DNA of 64,000 nt from CBDCVA01 sp965222935 [NCBI: Candidatus Latescibacterota bacterium] (GCA_965222935.1 CBDCVA010000002.1:1984001-2048000), one strand, 5' to 3'. Shown: positions 25,163 to 33,968, counted from the first letter of the stretch. Notes: generated from the sequence alone by a model not told the origin. Program-made: numbers and translations.

Positions 25163-26230
25163 TTATCCGAGCACGACCTCCCGTCCCGTCGCGGCGGAGT
25201 CATAGAGTCCGTTGAGAACGCGCTGGAGCGTGAGTGCCTCCTCGGGCGTGACACGCGGCACTCCCCCATCACGGATGACGCGGGCGAAATCGGCCAGCTC
25301 GCGGCGATAGGCGCCGCCTTCGGCCCACGCATCGCTTTCGCCCAGGTCGAGTGGGGTGCGGTCCACGATGCCGCCGGGGGTGCTGAGCAGGATCTCGAAC
25401 GGCTCGCGCCTCATGCGGCCCCGGTCGCCTATGACCTCGAAGGCGTTGGATTCGCGGCCCGGGGTGGCCGACCAGCTCGATTCGACGGTCAAGCTCCCGC
25501 CGTCCTCGAATGTGATCAGGGCTCCCGCGAGGTCCTCGACGTCGAATTCCTCGGGCTTGACCTGAAACGGCCCGACGCGGCCGCCGCCCATCGCATGGAA
25601 TCGCGTGAAGGTCGCGCCGCCGACGCGGCTGAGTCTCGGATAGCCCATGACCCACAGGCAGGCGTCGATGGTGTGGGTGCAGCTATTGATCACGGTGCCG
25701 CCGCCGCCGGTGTGCGCCGCCCGGTAGTGGGGGCCGAAGGCGGGGATCGTGTCCTCGTGCGACCAGGCCCGCCCGTAGAAGAGCGCCCCAAGCTCACCGG
25801 AATCGGCCATCGCCTTCATCGCCTCGATGCGCCGGTCGAAACGGAGATTGAGCGCGACGGTCAGAAGCCGTTGGTGCTCGCACGCTGCCCGGAGCACCTC
25901 CTCCGCCTCGGCGACCGTGGTCGTGAAAGGCTTCTCGCAGAGGACGTGCGCACCCGCCTCCAGGGCTGCGATGGCGATCTCTCGGTGGGTGACGGGCATC
26001 GTGCAGATGATGACCAGGTCCGGAGCCTCTTTGGCCAGCATCTCTAGGTGGTCCGCGTAGACGCCCGGGACCTCGTGCTCTTCGGCCTGAGCACGGGCGC
26101 GGCTCGCGTCGAGATCGCACAGGGCCGCGAGGTCGATCTCTTCGAGCGCGGCGGCGTTGGGAATGTGCGCCGCCCGGGCGATGGACCCGCAGCCGACGAT
26201 GGCAGTGCGAAGCGGAGATACTGATGTCAT
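25163..26230 (-). CDS. Gfo/Idh/MocA-family NAD(P)-dependent oxidoreductase
   Basis: 355 residues from ATG 26230. Rossmann dinucleotide motif TAIVGCGSIARAAHIP at the N-terminus, ALEAGAHVLCEKPFTTTVAEA with the conserved EKP lysine, and NSCTHTIDACLWVMG with the second-domain His/Asp pair (H-x-x-D). Likely oxidises or epimerises a sugar or cyclitol; the exact substrate is not inferable. It is probably co-transcribed with the double GNAT gene 5 bp downstream. Confidence 0.88.
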   Translation of the reverse strand: MTSVSPLRTAIVGCGSIARAAHIPNAAALEEIDLAALCDLDASRARAQAEEHEVPGVYADHLEMLAKEAPDLVIICTMPVTHREIAIAALEAGAHVLCEKPFTTTVAEAEEVLRAACEHQRLLTVALNLRFDRRIEAMKAMADSGELGALFYGRAWSHEDTIPAFGPHYRAAHTGGGGTVINSCTHTIDACLWVMGYPRLSRVGGATFTRFHAMGGGRVGPFQVKPEEFDVEDLAGALITFEDGGSLTVESSWSATPGRESNAFEVIGDRGRMRREPFEILLSTPGGIVDRTPLDLGESDAWAEGGAYRRELADFARVIRDGGVPRVTPEEALTLQRVLNGLYDSAATGREVVLG

Positions 26231-26274
26231 GTGTCTGCCCTTTCGAGACGGGTGTTCGAGGGGGTTGCAAAACG

Positions 26275-26302
26275 AAGATAGTCCCGGCGCTCGCGTCGTC
26301 AA
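26275..26302 (-). promoter_or_regulatory. Candidate promoter of the oxidoreductase-GNAT unit
   Basis: On the minus strand TTGACG (26302-26297), a 16-base spacer and TATCTT (26280-26275) lie about 45 bp upstream of the oxidoreductase start at 26230. Confidence 0.5.
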
Positions 26303-26468
26303 GGGAGCTGGCGGGCCAGTTGCCCCAGGTGTGATGGCGTTCTATCTTGTGCGGGAATGTCCAACGCCCTCCAGCTCCTCCTTCGACGGGCTCGGGATGG
26401 CATCTGCGCTGGCGGGGAGGGGGCAATGGAGGGCTTGAACCCCGCGACGGGGAAGGGAGAGGACACAA

Positions 26469-27173
26469 ATGCAGCACCCTACTAGACGTGTGAGCGTGGC
26501 GGTCCTGGCATTGGGGGTCTTGGCGCTGGGCGCACCCGGCTGGGCGACGACAGAGGCGACCTGGCCCGTGGTGCACCTGCGCATCACCGAGCCGACGGAA
26601 GGTCAGACCCTGGAAGGCGACTCGGTGACCGTCCGGTTTGAGATCAAGAACTATGACCTGAACTCCGGCGGCCAGCACGTGCACGTGATCCTGGACAACG
26701 AGCCCTACAGGCCGCACTACGACGAGAACGCGCCCGTGGTTTTCAAGGATGTCGCGCCGGGCACGCACACGATCCGCATGTTTCCCAGTCGTCCCTGGCA
26801 CGAAAGCCTCAAGAACCCCGAGGCCTTCGCGATGGTGACCTTTCATGTCGGGGAACCCAGTGGTGACAACAAGGTGGAATGGCAGGAGCCGCTTCTGACG
26901 TACAGCCGCCCCAAGGGGTCGTACTCGGGCACGGCCGCCGAGCGCATTCTGCTCGACTTCTGGCTTCTCAACGCGACTCTACACCCCAACGGCTACCGCG
27001 TGCGCGTCACCGTGGACGGCGAGTCGGAAGTGCTCTCCCGTTGGGAGCCGGTCTGGCTCGAGGGCCTTGGGTCGGGCGATCACACGATCACGCTGGAGCT
27101 TTTGGGCCGCTTTGGGGACCCCATACCGGGGCTTTACAACCGGACGACGCGCACGATCACAGTCAATCCCTGA
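26469..27173 (+). CDS. Secreted beta-sandwich protein of unknown function
   Basis: 234 residues. Signal peptide with hydrophobic core VAVLALGVLALGAPGWA and cleavage near GWATT. The mature part has two Ig-like halves. The first contains GGQHVHVILDNEPYRPHYDE and APGTHTIRMFPSRPWHES, similar to DUF4399-type periplasmic domains with an HxH pair. The second has HPNGYRVRVTVDGE and SGDHTITLELL. The HVHV histidines could bind a metal (inference). It is followed by two cupin genes, 37 bp away. GGGAGAGG ribosome site. Confidence 0.6.
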   Translation: MQHPTRRVSVAVLALGVLALGAPGWATTEATWPVVHLRITEPTEGQTLEGDSVTVRFEIKNYDLNSGGQHVHVILDNEPYRPHYDENAPVVFKDVAPGTHTIRMFPSRPWHESLKNPEAFAMVTFHVGEPSGDNKVEWQEPLLTYSRPKGSYSGTAAERILLDFWLLNATLHPNGYRVRVTVDGESEVLSRWEPVWLEGLGSGDHTITLELLGRFGDPIPGLYNRTTRTITVNP

Positions 27174-27210
27174 GCCGGCGTGGGCCCCATCCAGCCTTGG
27201 AGGGGAGCGG

Positions 27211-27591
27211 ATGGAGTACTGTTTCCAGATCGAGGACGTTGTGAAGGAGGGGCGCGGCGGTACGCACACCGGGTTGGCATCGCGTCGCCTGCTGATGGCG
27301 CCGGGGCGTGGGGTGGGGCAGCGCGGCCCTGTGCTGAGGACCGAGCGGCTTGATGTTACCATACAGGAGTATGCGCCCGGGGGCTTCACGGGTGATAGCG
27401 CGCACGTCGACAGCGAGCAGGTGTATATGATTCTCGAAGGCCGGATGCGCGTCGTCGTCGAGGGTAGAGAGTATCTGGCGGAACCGGGCTCGGTGGTCAC
27501 CATCCCCCGAAACGCGCACCACGAGAACGCCAACGTCACCGAGGACGGTGGGGTGCTTAAGGTGCTTTTCATCAACGTCGTGTGCACGTGA
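27211..27591 (+). CDS. Small cupin-domain protein, copy 1
   Basis: 126 residues from ATG 27211 with a GGAGGGG ribosome site. Single conserved-barrel cupin: motif 1 HVDSEQVYMILEGRMRVVVE and motif 2 PGSVVTIPRNAHHENAN. The His/Glu set supports a metal site. A tandem paralog follows 54 bp later and shares MEYCFQxE at the N-terminus and a VCT C-terminus. Such short cupins act as sugar isomerases or dioxygenases or bind ligands; no specific reaction can be named. Confidence 0.78.
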   Translation: MEYCFQIEDVVKEGRGGTHTGLASRRLLMAPGRGVGQRGPVLRTERLDVTIQEYAPGGFTGDSAHVDSEQVYMILEGRMRVVVEGREYLAEPGSVVTIPRNAHHENANVTEDGGVLKVLFINVVCT

Positions 27592-27645
27592 GAGCCGCAG
27601 GTGAGGCCGTCAGGCTGCCGCACCGCTTGAGCACGGAGGGATAGG

Positions 27646-28032
27646 ATGGAGTACTGCTTTCAGGTCGAGGAGGTCGGCGAGCACGTTTCCAGCGGCGGCG
27701 GACATATCGGGCAGATGTCGCGCTATCTATTGACCGCGCGGGGCCCCGACACCAAATACCACAACCCGCTCACGCAGGGCACCGAGCGGCTCGACCTTCA
27801 CGTCCAGGAGTACGAGTCGGGGGGCTACACGCCCGATGGGGCGCACGAAGATAGCGAACAGGCGTACATGGTCCTCGAAGGCCGGATGCGTGCGAAGGTC
27901 GAGGGCAAGGAGTATCTTGCGGGTCCGGGCTCGGTGATCTACATCCCCCGGAACGCGCGGCATGAGTACGTCAACGCGACGGAGGGAGGCGGAAAGCTCA
28001 AGTTCCTGTTCATGAACATCGTGTGCACGTGA
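27646..28032 (+). CDS. Small cupin-domain protein, copy 2
   Basis: 128 residues, close paralog of the cupin gene just upstream. HEDSEQAYMVLEGRMRAKVEG and PGSVIYIPRNARHEYVNAT are the two cupin motifs. The N-terminal 45 residues (SSGGGHIGQMSRYLLTARGP) differ most between the copies, suggesting divergence in the substrate-side loop. Confidence 0.78.
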   Translation: MEYCFQVEEVGEHVSSGGGHIGQMSRYLLTARGPDTKYHNPLTQGTERLDLHVQEYESGGYTPDGAHEDSEQAYMVLEGRMRAKVEGKEYLAGPGSVIYIPRNARHEYVNATEGGGKLKFLFMNIVCT

Positions 28033-28271
28033 GAGGCATATTCGACGCGCGGTGGTCCAGACTGGGCTGAAAAGTCGTTGCACATAAGGATAGCGTCCCG
28101 GTAATTTTGCAGGGAACGGTAACGGTGATCTTGCTCCACAGGCTGCTGAGGGTCGGAGGGAATGCGGCACAACCGATCTGATGGCGGGCCTCGCGCCCGA
28201 AGGGCAGCGTGAGTGTACGCACGCCGTGGCTCGGCAGGTTGCTGGAATACAGGCCGTAGATCGCCGGAGAG
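28033..28271. other. Unexplained 239-bp intergenic stretch
   Basis: No gene or clear promoter. The minus strand stays open for 60-70 codons in several frames, but none shows a family motif. The block GAAAAGTCGTTGCACA near 28070 might be an old mobile-element edge; no inverted repeats confirm it. Confidence 0.3.
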
Positions 28272-28529
28272 ATGTCATGGGTGGATAGGCCCGAGGCGGA
28301 GCGAGACCCTCAGATTGCTGTGGAGGCTGTAGACGACGGCTACGTGGCGACCTTCACTGAGGCGGGTATAGCCATGGCGGGTGACACCATAGAAGACGCC
28401 ATGTCCGATTTGAAGTCGTGGCTTGTTGACGTCTTTGAGCACCTAACGGAGATGCCCACGGAGAGACTGGGACCTGATCTGATCCGCAAACGCGAGGTTC
28501 TGCGGACCTACATGCGGCGGGTCGAATAG
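28272..28529 (+). CDS. HicB-like antitoxin
   Basis: 85 residues from ATG 28272, or 82 from GTG 28281, which has better spacing from GGAGAG. The N-terminal DGYVATFTEAGIAMAGDTIEDAM is the HicB-type partial RNase H fold (strand-strand-helix: DGxxxAxxxEaxxxxxGdTxeEA). The rest is helical. It is followed with a 1-nt overlap by a HicA-like gene, the usual pairing although in reverse order to classical hicAB. Confidence 0.55.
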   Translation: MSWVDRPEAERDPQIAVEAVDDGYVATFTEAGIAMAGDTIEDAMSDLKSWLVDVFEHLTEMPTERLGPDLIRKREVLRTYMRRVE

Positions 28530-28807
28530 TGCTTACGAAGGACCACGCGATGGCCATTGCGAGGAAGCTCGGGGCGAAGATATACACAGGCAGGGGAAAG
28601 CACAGCAGGGCGGTTGTGGTGCACGAAGGCAAGGAAATCGCCGTGTTTGGTATCAGGCGAGGCTCACAAAGAAACTTGGGCCACGATCATGTGCCTAAAG
28701 AGATCCATTTCAGTCCACGGCGGTCCCGGCTCCTGGCGGATTGCTCCTTGGAACGGGAGGACTGGATCAGGGAATTGGGGCAAAAGGGCATCATCGCTTC
28801 ATCGTAA
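28529..28807 (+). CDS. HicA-like small protein, probable toxin partner
   Basis: 92 residues. TKDHAMAIARKLGAKIYTGR, then HEGKEIAVFGIRRGSQRNLG with HDHVPKEIHFSP and a helical end. It resembles a family of uncharacterised HicA-fold proteins with a basic double-stranded-RNA-binding face and a central histidine. Overlap with the HicB-like gene (TAG/GTG share one base) implies coupled translation. Toxin activity is inferred from fold and pairing only. Confidence 0.5.
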   Translation: MLTKDHAMAIARKLGAKIYTGRGKHSRAVVVHEGKEIAVFGIRRGSQRNLGHDHVPKEIHFSPRRSRLLADCSLEREDWIRELGQKGIIASS

Positions 28808-28840
28808 GGCAAGGTCTTATATCATCTTCTGCGCCCCGCG

Positions 28841-29602
28841 CTAAAAGACGACCATCCGCAGGCCCAGCCCCGCGACCACAACGGCGAAGACGATCTTGAT
28901 GGTTCGGTTCCCGAGCCTCATGGCGTAGCGTGCGCCGAACCAGGCGCCGATGGCCGACGCAGCTAGCATGACGACCCCGAAGCGGAACTCCACGACCCCG
29001 TGGTAGATGAAGACGACGACGGCCGAGATGATGATACCCGCGATGGCCAGGGCGCGCGTGCCCACACTTTCTAGCAGCGTCTGACCGAAGACGATCACCA
29101 GCGCATAGGTCATAAAGGTGCTCATTCCAGCGCCGAAGAAGCCGCCATAGACCCCGATGCCGAACGTCAGGGCGCCCAGGGCCAGCCAGCGCGCTGGCGT
29201 GCGCGGTAGGTCTCGTTTCTCGATGCCGAGCTGTGGCTTGGCTAAGATCAGGGTCAGGATCACAAGGACCAGGACGCCCGTGATGCGCTTGACCCAGGCT
29301 GGATCTACCGCCAGCACGATGTTGGCGCCCAAAAAGCCGCCGACGAGCGCCACCAGAGCCAGAACCGACGCGACGCGGAGGTTCACCATCCCTCTGCGGC
29401 CGAACTCGGTCAGCGCGGCTGCGGGGATGCCGAGCGTGCCGAAGCGGTTGGTGGCGACGGCCACGTGGACGGGGAGCCCGATGGCCACCAGGGTGGGGTA
29501 GGTGATGAGCGTGTTGCCGCCGGTGATGACGCCGATGAAGGCGGCGAAGAAAGCCGCGACGAAAAGGACGGCCGCATCGAGCAGGAAGGCGGAATCGATC
29601 AC
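28841..29602 (-). CDS. TSUP (TauE/SafE)-family sulfite exporter-like permease
   Basis: 253 residues from GTG 29602, whose GTGA overlaps the lysA stop; the longer frame upstream is antisense to real lysA codons. Eight predicted helices in two repeats: FLLDAAVLFVAAFFAAFIGV with GGNTLITYPTLVAIGLP and NRFGTLG, then FGIGVYGGFFGAGMSTFMTY. This family moves small oxyanions or sulfonates. Translational coupling to lysA is odd for such a permease and may hint at a different substrate. Confidence 0.85.
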   Translation of the reverse strand: MIDSAFLLDAAVLFVAAFFAAFIGVITGGNTLITYPTLVAIGLPVHVAVATNRFGTLGIPAAALTEFGRRGMVNLRVASVLALVALVGGFLGANIVLAVDPAWVKRITGVLVLVILTLILAKPQLGIEKRDLPRTPARWLALGALTFGIGVYGGFFGAGMSTFMTYALVIVFGQTLLESVGTRALAIAGIIISAVVVFIYHGVVEFRFGVVMLAASAIGAWFGARYAMRLGNRTIKIVFAVVVAGLGLRMVVF

Positions 29603-30879
29603 GAGCCGACCGCCAGAGCCGGAGCGGCGTCCAGGGACGCCTCGCCGCGAACGAGGTCCTCGTAGGTCTCGCGGGCGCGGACGAGGCGGGGGCCGTTGTC
29701 GCGCACCAGAACCTCGGGGGGGCGCGGACGGGCGTTGTAGTTGGAGGCCATGACGAACCCGTAGGCGCCTGCGCCCATCACGGCGAGCAGTTCGCCCTCC
29801 CGGACCCCAGGTAGCTCGCGTCCACGCGCCAGGAAATCGCCCGATTCGCACACGGGTCCGACCACGTCCACGACCTCGGGGGGGCGGCCGGTACGCTCGA
29901 CTTCGCGGATGGCGTGCTCAGCGCCGTAGAGGCTGGGGCGGAGCAAGTCATTCATGGCTGCGTCGGTGACGACGAAGGTCTTGGCGGGGGTGCGCTTGAC
30001 GTCGAGGATGCGCGTGACGAGGATCCCGGCGTTGCCCATCATCGAGCGGCCCGGCTCGATGATGAGCGTGACGTCGAGCTCGCCCAGCGCCGGCAGGATG
30101 GCCTCGGCCCACTCCCCGGGCGTAGGCGGTACCTCGTCGCGGTAGCGGATGCCCAATCCGCCGCCGACATCCACGTACCGAATCGGAATGCCCTCGGCGC
30201 GAAGCGCGGTCACTAATTTGGCGAGCACCGATGCGCTCTCGGCGATGGGACCCGTCTCGGTCATTTGCGATCCGATGTGGGCGTCCACGCCGACGATCTC
30301 GATGCCGGACAGGGCGACCGCGCGTTGGTAGCTCGCCATCGCCCTCTCCTGAGGGATACCGAACTTGCTCTCGCGCAGTCCCGTGGAGATGTATTTGTGG
30401 GTTCTGGGGTCCACTTCCGGATTGACGCGGAAGGTGATGGGGGCTCGGCGGCCCATCCGCGTTGCGGCCCGATCGATCGTCTCTAACTCGGCCTCTGACT
30501 CGACGTTGAACGCGAGGATGCCTTCATCCAGGGCAGCGGCGATCTCGTCTTCGGTCTTGCCCAGACCGGAGTAGACGATTTTCTCCGCCGGGATGCCCGC
30601 GCGTCGGGCGCGGAAGAGCTCGCCGCCCGAGATGATGTCGGCGCCCAGCCCTTCGCGCGCAAAAAGCTCTAGGAGGGCGAGGTTGCTGTTGGCCTTGACC
30701 GCGTAGCACACCAGATGCGGATGCTCGCCGAAGGCGGCGTCGAGGGCGCGCGCATGGCTCAGGAGCGCACGCTCGCTGTAGCAGTAGAAGGGCGTACCGA
30801 CCGCATCGGCGATCCCGCGAAGGTCGGCGTCATCGCAGTGGAGGACGTCGTCCACGTATGCGAAAGAGCTCAAGGCCAT
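29599..30879 (-). CDS. lysA: Diaminopimelate decarboxylase LysA
   Basis: PLP-dependent fold-III decarboxylase giving L-lysine from meso-DAP; 426 residues from ATG 30879. CYAVKANSNLALLELF holds the PLP lysine, VDVGGGLGIRY the phosphate-binding glycines, VCESGDFLARGREL the C-x-x-x-D substrate motif, and GAYGFVMASNYNARPRPPEV the partner active-site tyrosine. It lies 14 bp after dapL, so the last two lysine steps are in one unit. Confidence 0.95.
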   Translation of the reverse strand: MALSSFAYVDDVLHCDDADLRGIADAVGTPFYCYSERALLSHARALDAAFGEHPHLVCYAVKANSNLALLELFAREGLGADIISGGELFRARRAGIPAEKIVYSGLGKTEDEIAAALDEGILAFNVESEAELETIDRAATRMGRRAPITFRVNPEVDPRTHKYISTGLRESKFGIPQERAMASYQRAVALSGIEIVGVDAHIGSQMTETGPIAESASVLAKLVTALRAEGIPIRYVDVGGGLGIRYRDEVPPTPGEWAEAILPALGELDVTLIIEPGRSMMGNAGILVTRILDVKRTPAKTFVVTDAAMNDLLRPSLYGAEHAIREVERTGRPPEVVDVVGPVCESGDFLARGRELPGVREGELLAVMGAGAYGFVMASNYNARPRPPEVLVRDNGPRLVRARETYEDLVRGEASLDAAPALAVGS

Positions 30880-30893
30880 CGCTCTCCGCGCGC

Positions 30894-32066
30894 TCAGAAA
30901 CGCAGGCGTCCGAAGCGTTCGACGGCTTCGCGGACCCGCTTGACATCCACGGTCAGGCACATGCGGACGTAACCCTCGCCCGAGGGACCGAAGCCGTTTC
31001 CCGGCGTCACGACGATGCCCGCTTCGTCGATGAGCCTCGCCGCACACTCCGCCGAGGTGGTGCCCGCCGGCACGCGCGCCCAGACGTAGAAACCCGCCAC
31101 CGGCGAGTTCACCTCCCAGCCGAGCTCGCGCAGGCCGCTCACCAGAACGTCGCGCCGCTTCTTGTAGATGTTCTGCATCTCGCGCACGGGGGCTTGGGGG
31201 CCGTCCATGGCGGTAATGGCGGCGAACTGCACGGCCTGAAAGGCGCCGGAGTCAACGTTGGTCTTGACCGCGCCCAGGCCGGCGATGGCCTCGGCGCTGC
31301 CGGCAGCGGCCGCGATCCGCCAGCCCGTCATGTTGTAGGTTTTCGAAAGCGAGGTGATCTCGATCGCGACATCCCGTCCGCCGTCCACGGCCAGGATCGA
31401 GGGGGCCTTGTAGCCGTCGAAAGCGACCTCGGCATAGGCGGCGTCCTGGCAGATGAGCAGGTCGTGCTCATCTGCGAACGCGACGGCGCGCTCGAGGAAG
31501 GCGGCGTCCGCCGTCGCTCCTGTGGGGTTATTGGGATAGTTGAGGAACATCAGAGGCGCCCGGTCGGCGACGGCGGGGTCGACTGCATCCAGGTCGGGGA
31601 GAAAGCGGTTCTCGGCCAGGATCGGCATGAAGACGGGCGTCCCACCGGCGAAGATCGTCCCCGCGTAGTAGACGGGGTAGCACGGCTCGGGGATCAGGAC
31701 CGGATCGCCGGGGTTGACGGTGGCCAGGGGCAGGTGCGCAATGCCCTCCTTGGAGCCGATGAGAGTGAGGACCTCCGTCTCCGGATCGAGGGGCACGCCG
31801 TAGGTCCGATCGTACCATCGCGCGGTCGCCCGGCGGAAATCCAACATGCCGGTGTAGGAGGGGTAGCGGTGGTTGGCCGGATCGTAGGCGGCGATGCAGA
31901 GCCGGTCGATGATGTGGCGCGGGGTAGGGCGGTCGGGGTCTCCGACGCCGAAGTCGATGACGTCGACACCGGCGGCGATGGCTTCCGCCTTCCGCCGGTC
32001 CACTTCGGCGAAGAGGTACGGGGGCAGTTGGGCAAGGCGGTCGGCGGTCCTGAAGCGCGCGGTCAT
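30894..32066 (-). CDS. dapL: LL-diaminopimelate aminotransferase DapL
   Basis: PLP fold-I aminotransferase that converts tetrahydrodipicolinate directly to LL-DAP, bypassing the acylated branch; 390 residues. GSKEGIAHLPLATVNPGD, LNYPNNPTGATAD, SLSKTYNMTGWRIA (PLP lysine) and VAGFYVWARVP are seen. Adjacency to lysA, and dapA/dapB later in the window, separates it from a general class I aminotransferase. Ribosome site GGGAGG upstream of ATG 32066. Confidence 0.9.
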   Translation of the reverse strand: MTARFRTADRLAQLPPYLFAEVDRRKAEAIAAGVDVIDFGVGDPDRPTPRHIIDRLCIAAYDPANHRYPSYTGMLDFRRATARWYDRTYGVPLDPETEVLTLIGSKEGIAHLPLATVNPGDPVLIPEPCYPVYYAGTIFAGGTPVFMPILAENRFLPDLDAVDPAVADRAPLMFLNYPNNPTGATADAAFLERAVAFADEHDLLICQDAAYAEVAFDGYKAPSILAVDGGRDVAIEITSLSKTYNMTGWRIAAAAGSAEAIAGLGAVKTNVDSGAFQAVQFAAITAMDGPQAPVREMQNIYKKRRDVLVSGLRELGWEVNSPVAGFYVWARVPAGTTSAECAARLIDEAGIVVTPGNGFGPSGEGYVRMCLTVDVKRVREAVERFGRLRF

Positions 32067-32596
32067 TCACGTCCTCCCATAGTATCAAGCCTAAAAAGCC
32101 GGGGCTGAAGATACAAAGAACACGGCGGATTTTCCAAGCGGGAGAGTGCGGCGCCGATGGGCCATCCTTGGGTCTCCCCTCCCCTCCGACGGGGCAGGGC
32201 CATCTCCTCTTTCTCCCCGCCAGTCCCGCACGTGTTCTTTTCTCCCCTCCCTGCCTGTGCCAGCGGAGCTTCCGCCGGGGAGGGGCCGGGGGTGGGGTTC
32301 CCCTTCGAGGGACTCGGGACGGCCATGTAATGTCTATGAAAAATGCTGCGCCGCCCTTGATTTTTCGCTCGGCAGCGCCAATTATTGATCTACGTTATAG
32401 CGGTCTTGGTGCGAACAGAAGGGCCATGTGAACGAGAGGCTTCAAAAGGCTCTTCACCCCCCGCTCCTTTCAAAAGTGAGAACTACACGCTGCATCACAA
32501 CATTTTGACGAGTAGAGACGCGCGAGCTCGGGTGCGCCCGATCCATGCGCAGGTGACGGCAACGCTCTTCTGTTGATCCGAGAGGAGGTCGGCGAG
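32067..32596. other. 530-bp divergent intergenic region between dapL and tonB
   Basis: Holds dispersed repeat copy B (32242-32297) and a poorer CCCCTCC/GGGGCAGGG hairpin upstream at about 32178-32208. A possible plus promoter TTGATT-17-AATTAT begins near 32357. The rest is without recognised features. Confidence 0.35.
32242..32297 (+). repeat. Dispersed GC-rich hairpin repeat, copy B
   Basis: Same 56-bp unit as copy A with one change in the first loop (CTGCCTGTG for CTGCATGTG). It is followed by a TTCGAGGGACTCGGGA tail partly shared with sequence after copy D. Confidence 0.85.
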
Positions 32597-33283
32597 ATGG
32601 AGCCCGAAAAAAGTCGCTGGGAAGGGCGCATGGCCGTGATGCCGGTCAAGTGCACGATACCCAATGGCCGTGGACTGTTGCTCGCGGTGGTCGCGTCTGT
32701 GGTCGTCCACGTCGCGACGATGCCCTATTTCAGAGAGCTTCTGATGCCCCGCCTGCCGCCGGAGGAAGTGCAGGTCACGCGCGTCACCTTCGTGAAGCCG
32801 AAAGTCAAGATCCCGAAGCCTCCTCCTCCTCCCAAGCCCAAGCCCAAGCCGCTTCCCAAGCCGAAGTTGCCGCAGCCCAAGCTGGTTCGGCAGATCATTG
32901 TGCCCAAGCCGTTGCCGGAAGTGCGCGAGGCGCCGGCCGTTGATACCGTCATCGTGAGTGTGGAGCCACCCCCGCCCGAACCGCCGCCCGGCCCATTCTC
33001 GGAGAAAGAGGTGGACGTGCCCCCGAAGCTGCTCAGGGGACCGCAGCCGGCCTATCCTTCGAAGGCGCTGCGGCTAGGCGTCGAGGCTGATGTGATCCTT
33101 TCGCTGGTGGTGGATGAGAAGGGAGAGGTCGAGTCGATCAAGTTTGAGCAGCGTGCGCGCTACGGCTTCAACGAGGCGGCGTTCGCTGCCGCTCAGCGGC
33201 TGCACTTTGCCCCCGCCGAGATCAAGGGGCAGCCGGTCCCGGTGAGAGTCCGGTGGAGCTATCACTTCCGGCTGGAGGACTAA
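32597..33283 (+). CDS. TonB-family energy transducer
   Basis: 228 residues; ATG 32597 has AGGAGG 8 nt upstream. Short cytoplasmic N-terminus, one transmembrane helix (GRGLLLAVVASVVVHVATM), a Pro/Lys-rich periplasm-spanning region (KPPPPPKPKPKPLPKPK, then a PPPPEPPPGP stretch) and a C-terminal TonB domain (QPAYPSKALRLGVEADVIL with VVDEKGEVESIKFEQ). It couples the ExbBD proton motor to outer-membrane receptors; no exbB/exbD is in the window. It leads into a sigma/anti-sigma cluster. Confidence 0.88.
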   Translation: MEPEKSRWEGRMAVMPVKCTIPNGRGLLLAVVASVVVHVATMPYFRELLMPRLPPEEVQVTRVTFVKPKVKIPKPPPPPKPKPKPLPKPKLPQPKLVRQIIVPKPLPEVREAPAVDTVIVSVEPPPPEPPPGPFSEKEVDVPPKLLRGPQPAYPSKALRLGVEADVILSLVVDEKGEVESIKFEQRARYGFNEAAFAAAQRLHFAPAEIKGQPVPVRVRWSYHFRLED

Positions 33284-33347
33284 GTCGGGTGCAGCCCATC
33301 CTGCTCGTTGCGAGACGCATGCGCTGCACTTCGCGTCTAAGACGTAG

Positions 33348-33968
33348 ATGCTGGAGGCGCGGAAGGTGGTCGATGCTGATGCGGTCGGCGCAATGGATGA
33401 TGATCCCGCCCTCGTGCAACGCGCGCGGGAGGGAGACCCCGAAGCCTTCCGTGCCCTGGTAGAGCGCTACCATGCGCGGGTCGTGGACCTGGCGGCGGCG
33501 CTTACCGGAGATGCGGACCTCGCGGACGACGTGGCGCAGGAGGTTTTCGTGAAAGTTCATCGGGGCCTGGGGCGGTTTCGAGGGGATGCGGCGTTCAGCA
33601 CCTGGCTCTACCGCGTCACGACGAACCAGAGCCGCGACGCAAATCGCAGTCGGTCGCGCAGGCGAACGCACGAGGTGACCGCCTCGACCCTCTCGGACGA
33701 GGAGGCGGAGGAGGCGGCCATGCCCGAAGCTGCGGTCGAGAGCTTCGAAGGAGCGATGGAAGCGCGCGAATTAGTGGCGCTGGCGCTCGGGGAGCTCCCC
33801 GAGGATTACCGTGCGGTCTTGTGGCTCAAGGACGGTGAAGGCCGCAGTTACGAGGAGATCGCCGGGACGCTGGGCCGCTCGACCGCTGCGGTGCGCAACT
33901 TGCTCTATCGGGCGCGAATGGCCTTCCGCGCTGCGGTGCGAGCGCTGGAGGCGGAGGGAGCCCCATGA
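33348..33968 (+). CDS. ECF-type RNA polymerase sigma factor
   Basis: 206 residues. Region 2 is ALVERYHARVVDLAAALTGD with ADDVAQEVFVKVHRGLGRF and FSTWLYRVTTNQSRDANRSR; region 4 is LPEDYRAVLWLKDGEGRSYE with EIAGTLGRSTAAVRNLLYRAR. ATG 33348 lacks a good ribosome site, and ATG 33393 would give 15 fewer residues. The next gene overlaps by ATGA and encodes a zinc-finger anti-sigma factor, so this is a classic ECF/ZAS pair, probably sensing an envelope signal. Confidence 0.92.
   Translation: MLEARKVVDADAVGAMDDDPALVQRAREGDPEAFRALVERYHARVVDLAAALTGDADLADDVAQEVFVKVHRGLGRFRGDAAFSTWLYRVTTNQSRDANRSRSRRRTHEVTASTLSDEEAEEAAMPEAAVESFEGAMEARELVALALGELPEDYRAVLWLKDGEGRSYEEIAGTLGRSTAAVRNLLYRARMAFRAAVRALEAEGAP

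Noticed and set aside
28033-28271. Insertion-sequence remnant upstream of the HicB-like gene
   Set aside because: The stretch looks foreign, but no inverted repeats, target duplication or transposase motif could be seen.
30858-32108. 416-codon plus ORF opposite dapL
   Set aside because: Shadow frame; the minus strand carries the PLP-lysine and other aminotransferase motifs.
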